From Lachnospiraceae bacterium (lineage in GTDB: Bacteria; Bacillota; Clostridia; Lachnospirales; Lachnospiraceae): a stretch of DNA of 9,933 bases. The notes under the pieces are model-generated. The model was not told where the DNA came from, did no database searches, and was given only the letters and a program-made list of their open reading frames with translations. The translations under genes were made by a program, and so were the position numbers. Below, piece by piece: positions 1-5,700 of this stretch. Location of the stretch: contig JAEEKC010000189.1 of assembly GCA_016282215.1 (NCBI GenBank), forward strand, positions 1 through 9,933. The letters are read 5' to 3'. Numbering within the stretch: position 1 is the first letter of the stretch; every line of letters begins with the position of its first letter.

Positions 1-59
1 CTTTGTATATAATACAATCATAGCATTCCTTTGGTTGCAGTGCAAAAAGATTTTTCTGC

Positions 60-88
60 TTGCAATCGATATTTCTTCGTGCTATAAT
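60..88 (+). promoter_or_regulatory. Sigma-70-type promoter of tRNA-Trp
   Basis: A -35 box TTGCAA (60-65) and a perfect -10 box TATAAT (83-88) are separated by 17 bp, the optimal spacing. The predicted start is near 95, about 16 nt before the mature tRNA. A further TATAAT lies at 8-13 but has no visible -35 because the window begins there. Confidence 0.75.
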
Positions 89-110
89 CATCCTTGCGTG
101 AAAAAATCAT

Positions 111-181
111 AGGGGAATAGTACAGCGGTAGTGCGGCGGTCTCCAAAACCGTTAACGGGGGTTCGATTCCCTCTTCCCCTG
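111..181 (+). tRNA. trnW: tRNA-Trp (anticodon CCA)
   Basis: The sequence folds as a complete cloverleaf. The acceptor stem AGGGGAA (111-117) pairs perfectly with TTCCCCT (174-180), with discriminator G at 181. The D arm is GTAC/GTGC (120-123 with 131-134). The anticodon stem is GCGGT/ACCGT (136-140 with 148-152), with loop CTCCAAA and anticodon CCA at 143-145. The variable loop is TAAC, and the T arm is GGGGG/CCCTC around loop TTCGATT (162-168). CCA is not encoded at the 3' end, so it must be added after transcription. The integrase gene just downstream suggests that the 3' half of this tRNA serves as an attachment site. Confidence 0.97.
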
Positions 182-204
182 CTCGATATCCCCAGTAATT
201 ATGC

Positions 205-229
205 GGGTTTCGGCGTTTACGAAACTCCC
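205..229. repeat. Inverted repeat between tRNA-Trp and integrase
   Basis: The arms GGTTTCG and CGAAACTCC (one bulged T) surround the 7-nt loop GCGTTTA. There is no T-tract on either strand, so it is not a good intrinsic terminator. It lies where a tRNA-targeting element would have its end, so it may be a recombinase or accessory-protein site. That role is inference. Confidence 0.45.
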
Positions 230-260
230 GGGTAATCACAAGTGTAATCAGAACGAATGT

Positions 261-1448
261 TCAACAAGTAATGGCGCGGTTTATCTGCGCTTTTTTCTTT
301 GCTTCATCACTACGGCAATAATAGTAGAATTTCCGCGTTGTTGTTATGTCAGAGTGTCCGAGCATTTCCATTGTAATCGCGTCATCGACACCTGCATCGA
401 TCAGCGTAGTCGCATAGGTCCTTCTGATCTTGTGCATGGATCTCGGAGCCAGATTACACCTTTTACACACCCTGTAAAGCTCGTGATTGATCGTGCTGCA
501 CCGGATTCTTTTATCCCGTTCCATAATAAAATCCGTATAACTGTACTGCTTCATCAGCCGTAATGTTTCCTTCGCATTTTCTGTCAGAATAATATATCTG
601 TTCCCGGCTTCTGTCTTGGTGTACTCTACGATCTCAACAACCGTCTTCCCATTCTTTTTATATTTTATTTCCTGTCTTTGAATGTGTACTGTATCGCCTT
701 CAACATCCGAGTACTTCAAGGCTACCAATTCGCCAACTCTGATACCCGTTTGAAAACACAACAGCATACCGTAGTGAATTAACGAAGGAAACTGTTTCAA
801 ATGTGTTGTAATGATTTCTGTCTCCGACTCAGAAAAGACCGCCGTCTTTTTGTCCTTCGGATTTTGTTTGAAAACCTTCGATGAAAGCTGCAGGTCTTTA
901 AAGAATGTCGAAATACTGATATCGGTATACTTCTTTCTTTTGGCATATTTAAATATCCCGATCAGAAGTGTACGAAGTCCGGAATATGCTTTGTTTGTCA
1001 GCTCTTTTTCCCCGATGGTCTTTCGGATAAATGTTTCAAGCATATCCTCATCCACCTGTTTGATCTTGAATTTTCCAAAGCTGTCAAAGAACCTTTTGAA
1101 ATCATTCTCATATTTGTCATAGGTTCCCTTTACGATTTCCTTCGTTTCCAGTTTTTCATCCAGCCACATATAAAATGTATCTTTTATCGTAGGATTAAAC
1201 GTTAATTCCCTGTAATACTCAATGATACATTCATCAATGTCCTGGCGGTTCCTTCTTTTGATCATCCTCCTTCCGTTTCCGCTTTGCAAATACGTAAACC
1301 AAAAACCATTTGCTCCCTGCCACACACGGTGTTCGTGCATTGCCAGGTATTTCTTTCTTTCAGCCATATCCATTTCGGCTTGTAAAGTGGTCATGTCTAT
1401 CATACCATTGTCCAAAGCCGCCTGCAAATATTCTTTATCGCTATACAA
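261..1448 (-). CDS. Tyrosine recombinase / integrase, Tn916-Int-like layout
   Basis: This is a complete 395-residue site-specific recombinase, expected to integrate and excise a mobile element by strand exchange through a covalent phosphotyrosine. The N-terminal 30-80 region (WQGANGFWFTYL then KRRNRQDIDECI) resembles an arm-type DNA-binding domain. Residues about 85-180 form the SAM-like core-binding domain, and 205-390 the catalytic domain. The full catalytic set is visible: R237 (TGIRVGEL), K278 (TKTEAGNR), H339 and R342 (HKIRRTY), H365 (LGHSDITTT) and nucleophile Y375 within FYYYC (Y376 and Y377 are alternatives). The start is TTG at 1446-1448. It is chosen because GGGAGGTGATG lies 5-9 nt upstream, while the nearby ATG in the same stretch hits a stop after four codons. 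The gene reads toward tRNA-Trp and stops 79 bp from it, so that tRNA is the probable integration target. It appears intact; the element's other genes are not in view. Confidence 0.95.
   Translation of the reverse strand: MYSDKEYLQAALDNGMIDMTTLQAEMDMAERKKYLAMHEHRVWQGANGFWFTYLQSGNGRRMIKRRNRQDIDECIIEYYRELTFNPTIKDTFYMWLDEKLETKEIVKGTYDKYENDFKRFFDSFGKFKIKQVDEDMLETFIRKTIGEKELTNKAYSGLRTLLIGIFKYAKRKKYTDISISTFFKDLQLSSKVFKQNPKDKKTAVFSESETEIITTHLKQFPSLIHYGMLLCFQTGIRVGELVALKYSDVEGDTVHIQRQEIKYKKNGKTVVEIVEYTKTEAGNRYIILTENAKETLRLMKQYSYTDFIMERDKRIRCSTINHELYRVCKRCNLAPRSMHKIRRTYATTLIDAGVDDAITMEMLGHSDITTTRKFYYYCRSDEAKKKAQINRAITC
273..296 (+). terminator. Weak intrinsic terminator downstream of tRNA-Trp
   Basis: A short GC stem (274-278 with 286-290, closing GCGC/GCGC plus one wobble) with loop GTTTATC is followed directly by six T residues (291-296). 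It could end the tRNA transcript. The stem is only four to five pairs and lies inside the 3' end of the convergent integrase gene, so this is a tentative call. Confidence 0.4.
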
Positions 1449-1450
1449 TA

Positions 1451-1473
1451 GACATCACCTCCCTTTTTTTATT
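1451..1473 (-). promoter_or_regulatory. Ribosome binding site deciding the TTG start of the integrase
   Basis: On the minus strand, GGGAGGTGATG is a near-perfect match to the anti-Shine-Dalgarno complement and ends a few bases before TTG. No in-frame ATG has comparable upstream sequence. A clear -10/-35 pair for this gene could not be picked. One weak candidate is TTGAAC about 18 bp before CATAAA, read leftward within 1510-1545. Confidence 0.65.
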
Positions 1474-1597
1474 TTTCTCACCGGTATAATTCTCTGTTCA
1501 ATTTTTCCTAGTTTATGTTTAATAGAAATTTCCCGGTTCAAGAAACTTTTAAAACTCTCTCTCAAAATATATGTAGGCGATGAAATGCGATAATGAG

Positions 1598-1620
1598 AAA
1601 AAATTTTTTAAAAAATTATT
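1598..1620. other. A/T-only block beside the palindrome array
   Basis: Six A, six T, six A and then TTATT form 23 bp without a single G or C, directly abutting the first palindrome. Such sequence is easily melted and intrinsically bent. It could be a strand-opening element or simply AT-rich intergenic DNA. Confidence 0.6.
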
Positions 1621-1864
1621 CCACTCGTGGAATTCGAGGAAAATGCGGATTTTTCGTAGAAAGATGTGAAAAAGTAGAAAATTCCACTTGTGGAATGGTC
1701 ATAAGGCCGCATAAATACTGGAGTTTTTGAAAATTCCACTCGTGGAATCGATCTGAAAAATGCTCAATTTCAATTTGCAAAAGCGTTCTCCGTGGCGTCA
1801 AATAAAATTCCACTCGTGGAATGCCTTCGGAGCCAGTAAATGCGGGCAATTCCACTTGTGGAAT
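1618..1864. repeat. Five-copy 16-bp palindrome array, helically phased
   Basis: Five exact copies of ATTCCAC-TY-GTGGAAT occur at 1618-1633, 1681-1696, 1733-1748, 1807-1822 and 1849-1864. Only the second central base varies (C, T, C, C, T). Both 7-bp arms are invariant, so every site is a two-fold symmetric target or a short hairpin. Centre-to-centre distances are 63, 52, 74 and 42 bp, which are 6, 5, 7 and 4 turns of 10.5-bp DNA. All five sites would therefore lie on one face of the helix. The DNA between copies is unrelated in sequence and varies from 26 to 58 bp. The likeliest role is a cooperative binding platform for a dimeric protein (regulator, replication initiator, partition or recombination accessory factor). 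The binder is unknown. Confidence 0.9.
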
Positions 1865-1904
1865 GAAAATTTCCGATGTTTTTAATTGTTGTAGAAATGA
1901 TTAA

Positions 1905-2012
1905 CAGGATACGCCTGCCGGGTGCAGGCATAAGCCGGCTGCTGATTGCATCCGGAATAGGGCGTCCCGCCCTAAGACCCTGGAAGTAGCTGATTGCTTT
2001 AACACTTTAACG
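1905..2012. other. Structured GC-rich block: possible RNA or palindromic DNA element
   Basis: This stretch is much richer in G+C than its flanks and contains several pairings. CCGGGTGC (1918-1925) can pair with GCATCCGG (1948-1955). As an alternative, GCCTGC (1913-1918) pairs with GCAGGC (1924-1929). TAGGGCG (1958-1964) pairs with CGCCCTA (1968-1974) around TCC. GCTGATTGC occurs twice (1941-1949 and 1989-1997), and CTTTAAC occurs twice in tandem (1997-2003 and 2005-2011). I recognise no known riboswitch or RNA family, on either strand. Confidence 0.45.
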
Positions 2013-2126
2013 CGGCGCATGAAATATAAACAAAAAGAGCATCTCATTGTTATCCAATAAGGATGCAGTCATCGTATATGTGTTACCCTAAATGGGCGCA
2101 TATCACAAATTCGAGACAAGAAATCA

Positions 2127-2210
2127 GGGGTGCCATTTCGACACCCCTTTTGCAGAAAGGTGTCGTTTCGACACCCATTTTCTTCGATATGAGGTGCCGT
2201 TTTGGCACCT
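2127..2210. repeat. Three related tandem hairpins
   Basis: Three successive units share the theme GGTGYC-TTT-CGACACC. The first has arms GGGGTG (2127-2132) and CACCCC (2142-2147) and is followed by TTTT. The second is a perfect GGTGTCG (2159-2165), TTT, CGACACC (2169-2175). The third is AGGTGCC (2192-2198) with GGCACCT (2204-2210). Centres lie 30 and 34 bp apart. The shared sequence indicates that they arose by duplication and then diverged with compensating changes in the stems. Confidence 0.8.
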
Positions 2211-2215
2211 TTTTT
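2192..2215 (+). terminator. Intrinsic terminator (third tandem hairpin)
   Basis: A perfect 7-bp stem AGGTGCC/GGCACCT with a 5-nt loop runs directly into six T residues (2210-2215). It would stop transcripts moving rightward. No rightward gene precedes it, so it either ends an undescribed transcript from 1865-2190 or insulates the surface-protein gene. Confidence 0.7.
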
Positions 2216-2246
2216 CTTTTGGCCACAAAGCGTTTTCACCAAAAGA

Positions 2247-2274
2247 GTCACCGAGAATGTCACCGAGAATGTCA
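2247..2274. repeat. 12-bp tandem duplication
   Basis: GTCACCGAGAAT occurs twice in perfect head-to-tail order (2247-2258 and 2259-2270), followed by a partial third copy GTCA. It is exact, so it is recent or maintained. The function is unknown. Confidence 0.8.
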
Positions 2275-2280
2275 TAGATA

Positions 2281-2573
2281 AATTACCGATTGCGTCTTGC
2301 AGTTGATAGATTCTTACAGTAACAAAAAACAACGGCCAAAACGATTGCAAATGCCTTTTTACCGGATAGCGAAAACGGTTTCGTGCAATTTGAATATTTT
2401 TTGCCCGAAAAACAAGTTTTTTGTAGCAAAATTGCACAGTTTATGATACAATTACTTCATTCATCCGATTAACAAGATGATTGGAGACGATGAGGCGGGG
2501 CAGACTATTTCAGGTCATACTGTTAAATAGGGGATAAAACCAAAAGGAATTGGATTTTTTAGATCAAAAGGAT
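2281..2573. other. Gene-free stretch before the surface-protein promoter
   Basis: Apart from the inverted repeat and the TGATACAAT at 2444-2452, the only coding signal is a 15-codon frame at 2490-2537. Its first residues (MRRGRLFQ) vaguely resemble the start of WYL-type regulators, but it stops at once and no continuation is seen in other frames. I see no supportable gene here. Confidence 0.5.
2383..2437. repeat. 9-bp inverted repeat upstream of a promoter-like site
   Basis: GTGCAATTT (2383-2391) and AAATTGCAC (2429-2437) are perfect inverted copies, 37 bp apart. A third ATTGCA core lies at 2344-2349. An extended -10-like TGATACAAT (2444-2452) follows immediately, though its -35 is poor. This could be a split operator, but no regulator is present to connect it with. 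Confidence 0.45.
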
Positions 2574-2601
2574 TTGACATCTATGTATAATAAACTACAA
2601 T
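2574..2601 (+). promoter_or_regulatory. Promoter of the large surface-protein gene
   Basis: A consensus -35 TTGACA (2574-2579) is followed after 16 bp by TACAAT (2596-2601), predicting a start near 2608. A perfect TATAAT also lies at 2586-2591, preceded by TG, but it is too close to this -35 and has no other good one. Start mapping would decide which -10 is used. This is the only strong rightward promoter close to the gene. Confidence 0.75.
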
Positions 2602-2606
2602 CTCTA

Positions 2607-2632
2607 GAAAGAAAGAAAGAAAGAAAGAAAGA
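2607..2632 (+). repeat. (GAAA)6 tetranucleotide tract at the predicted transcription start
   Basis: Six perfect GAAA units (2607-2630) plus GA begin within a base or two of the predicted +1. Tracts of this kind change length by slipped-strand mispairing. Here the change would alter the initially transcribed region and the 5' end of the leader, not a reading frame. Confidence 0.85.
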
Positions 2633-2660
2633 TAAGGCATTTTCTGCCTTTTGGTTTCTT
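2620..2660 (+). promoter_or_regulatory. Leader hairpin involving the GAAA tract
   Basis: AAGGCA (2634-2639) pairs with TGCCTT (2645-2650) around TTTTC. Outside it, AAGAAA from the repeat tract can pair with TTTCTT (2655-2660), extending the stem across an internal loop. Because the tract is periodic, the outer stem could form in several registers. The structure is predicted only. Confidence 0.4.
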
Positions 2661-2670
2661 GCGTGATCAT

Positions 2671-2727
2671 AAAGCACTCGATCATATCTGACGGTTAGAG
2701 GCCGTCGGCTATGAGCGGGTGCTTTTT
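2671..2727 (+). terminator. Strong terminator hairpin inside the leader (candidate attenuator)
   Basis: AAAGCACTCG (2671-2680) pairs with CGGGTGCTTT (2716-2725, one G-T pair). After single mismatches this continues through TCATA/TATGA to CTGACGG/CCGTCGG, closing on loop TTAGAGG (2695-2701). The result is about 22 pairs in 55 nt, ending in five T residues (2723-2727). It lies after the promoter and 39 nt before the start codon, with no second promoter evident between. GTGATC (2663-2668) can instead pair with GATCAT (2680-2685), which would break the terminator stem. An on/off leader is therefore plausible, or else a small RNA of about 120 nt ends here. No known riboswitch aptamer was recognised. 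Confidence 0.8.
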
Positions 2728-2749
2728 ATATAGATAATTAAACATGAAA

Positions 2750-2766
2750 GGGAGGAGAGTTACAAC
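2750..2766 (+). promoter_or_regulatory. Ribosome binding site of the surface-protein gene
   Basis: GGGAGGAG (2750-2757) lies 9 nt before ATG 2767, an ideal match and spacing. It supports this start, as does the signal peptide that begins immediately. Confidence 0.9.
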
Positions 2767-5700
2767 ATGAAACAGAAAATGAAATTCGGAAGAAAAGCAA
2801 TGTTATTCATGCTCAGCCTGGCGTTCATGCTGGGGATGATACCGGGGAAGAGTCTGATGGTATTTGCTGCCGATGCTGTCCCCTATCAGGCCTGGGATGA
2901 GAGCAGCGGGACTGTGAAGGCTGCAACGCCTTGCATGGACTACGAGACGATATCAGATCAGAACGCGTGGGGAACAGCGGGACAGGAAACATGGTATGTG
3001 CTGAAAGAAGACAAGACTTATTCCAGCCGCATCACAGTCAAAGGTACGGTGAACCTGATCCTTTGCGACGGTGCGACTTTGACCGCTGGCGGAGGCATTG
3101 CGGTTACAGCGGGCAACACCCTCAACATCTATGGTCAGAGCGGTGGCACTGGCGCGCTGGTAGCCACCGGCGGCAATGAAAATGCGGGAATCGGTGGCAA
3201 TGGTGCCAATGGTACTGTCAACATCCATGGCGGTACGGTGACCGCGACCGGAGGAAAATATGCTGCAGGTATCGGTGGCGGTAGGAAGGGTAATTGTGGA
3301 ATTATCTGTATTTATGGTGGATCGATAAACGCTACCGGCGCTTCGGGTATAGGAACCGGTTGCGACTGTAGTTCGGACGCCGGAAGCAAGGTTATTATCT
3401 ATGGTGGAGAGATAACTGCCACCGGCCGTACTGAACCAAGAACAAGTTATTTCGTAGAGCTCGGAGCTGCGGGTATCGGTCATGGAGGTTGTGATAAGTA
3501 TGACATTGTTAAATATCCCGGACCGGAAGTCGAAGTCTACGGGGGCAAAGTGATCGCATACGGTCCTGAAGTGGGTATTGGTGGAAAGGTTGCGGCAAAA
3601 GAGGAAGTAATCTACGATACATGGGGAGAAAGCGCCAGATTGTTCGTTGCTGGTGGTGCCGTATACGGCAGTGATTCGCCGAATCCCGAAGAGGATCCTG
3701 AAAATATTATGAGAAGCCCGTACAGTGGGAGAAGATTCAAATATATCACAATTCTCGATCATAAGCACGAGTTAACCACTAATGTAGAAGGAGCGACCAT
3801 AACTTCGACCTGCGGAAACAGTGACGGGTTACATCCGGGTGAATTAAGCGGGACTCTGACCATCAATGCGCCGGAAAACCTGGCATGGGACGGCAATGAA
3901 AAACCGGCGACGGTAAGCGGCAACGATGGGATCTTTTTCTGTGAGCCGAAGATCGTATACAGTAAGAAGGACGACAGCACCTTTAGCGGAGTCCCTATTG
4001 AAGAAGGAACATATACTGCCAGCGTCACCATAAATGGTGTAACGGCATCCTTGGACTACACGATTGGACTCCCGGATGTTGAGGCTGTTTCTTATAGGGA
4101 TGGAACAACAGATAAGAGCACTTCTAAATATCTTAATGTGAAAGCTGACGATACGGAATGGGGCAATCCCTATGCAGAGCGGTGGTTTGTGGTAAGTAGC
4201 AATGTGAGCCTTTCCAACCGAGTTGAAATTACCGGTACAGTGAACCTGATCCTCAGCGACGGAAAAACCCTGGCCGCCAATAAGGGAATAGAGGTTTCTG
4301 ACGGTGCAACCCTTAATGTCTATGCACAGAGCGAGGGCACAGGCGCTCTGGTTGCAACCGGTGATAGCATAGCCGGAATCGGTGGCGAAGGCAACATCAA
4401 CATCTATGGCGGAATAATTACTGCATCCGGATCAGAGGGTATTAGCACCGGTTTGACTCTGGCCGATGGGATGTATCTTTATGGCGGTGGCAATTCGGGC
4501 GCTACCGGTCCGATCATCCTTAAAGATAGTAACTATATAAGAACACCTTTTATGGTTGTGAACCGGACTGCTCACGAGGCGGTGAGCTATCAGGGAGAAA
4601 GTGGCAGTGCTGAGACGCCGATTGATTATACAGTATTGTCGGCCAACTGGCCCGGTAACACATGGAGCGAGGGATGGTATGTCGTTCGCGGTAACGTGAC
4701 ACTTTCCGGCCGTGTGACCTTGAATGGAACGGTCAATCTGATCCTCAGTGACGGTGCTACTTTGAATGCAGGCAAGGGTATTACTACTACAAATGCAACG
4801 CTGAACATTTTTGCGCAGAGTAAAGATACAGGTATCCTGAATGCGACTGGTGAGTCTGGCGCTGCTGCGATCGGAGGTGGCAACGGAGCAGCAGGCGGCG
4901 ATGTCAACATCTGGGGTGGTACAGTCTATGCAGTCTGTGAAAAGGGCGCAGTCGGCATAGGCGCAGGCAGCGGAAACACAAGCCATGGCAGTCTGAAGGT
5001 TGCCGATGCCATGAGCGTTGCCTGTGGTTTCGAAGCACATCCCGAAAAGCAACCTAATAGTATCGTATCCGAGGTCAATAATGATTATGCAAGAGAGCAG
5101 TATATGACTGTCAGGAATCTGAGTCATACCCACAAATGGAGCTATAGTGTCGAAGGGGCGACTATTACGGCAACTTGCAGTGATACAGATAATAATCATG
5201 TTGGAGAGAAGAGTGTAACACTGAGCATCATTGCGCCAAGTGATCTGGTCAAGGATGGCACGGAAAAACCTGCGATACTGAGCGAAGGATATGATACCGT
5301 CGCTTTCCCGGATGATTATACCATTACCTATACCAAGGATGGCGAAGCATTCTCCGGTATTCCTACCGAGGTGGGTAAATATGTAGCCAGCATTACGGTG
5401 GAAGGTAAAACTGCCAATGTGAGTTACTCGATTGTCAATTTGAGTGATATCCCTGAGCTTTCCAGCACGGATACCCTCTGGGGAACGGCGGGACAGGAAA
5501 CCTGGTATAAGGTCAGCCAGAATGTGACGATCAACGGCGAAGTGCGTGTCGCAGGGGATGTGAATTTGATCCTTGAGGATGGCAAGGAACTGACAGTTAA
5601 TGGAAGAACAAGAGTAGGTATTAATTTTGACGGTGTGAAAGAACCCGGTACGCTGAGTGTTTATGCGCGGTCCGAGGATGAGAGCACAATGGGTAAACTG

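Noticed and set aside
18..239. 73-codon minus-strand frame
   Set aside because: It reads antisense through tRNA-Trp; this is a well-known spurious translation of tRNA genes.
1616..1855. 79-codon minus-strand frame with repeated IPRVE/IPQVE
   Set aside because: It is a by-product of the palindromes falling in frame (the third copy is out of frame). It starts at GTG with no ribosome site and has no domain resemblance.
1618..1864. CRISPR array
   Set aside because: Repeats are only 16 bp and fully palindromic, intervals vary from 26 to 58 bp, and no cas gene is present.
1618..1864. Canonical parS (ParB) sites
   Set aside because: The half-sites are similar, but the two extra central base pairs break the parS 16-bp consensus, and no parA/parB gene is visible.
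2069..2437. 122-codon minus-strand frame and overlapping plus-strand frames at 2063-2281
   Set aside because: They are translations of the tandem hairpins and 12-bp repeat, with no ribosome site or recognisable domain.
2490..2537. 15-codon frame starting MRRGRLFQ, possible remnant of a WYL regulator or leader peptide
   Set aside because: Too short, the GGAG is only about 4 nt from the ATG, and no homologous continuation is seen in any frame.
2600..2766. Known riboswitch (c-di-GMP, TPP, SAM, purine, preQ1, fluoride)
   Set aside because: None of the conserved core motifs of these classes could be found in the leader by eye.
2744..2770. 8-codon upstream frame whose stop overlaps the surface-protein ATG (ATGA)
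   Set aside because: It has no ribosome site of its own, and its ATG lies just upstream of the main gene's ribosome site; probably chance.
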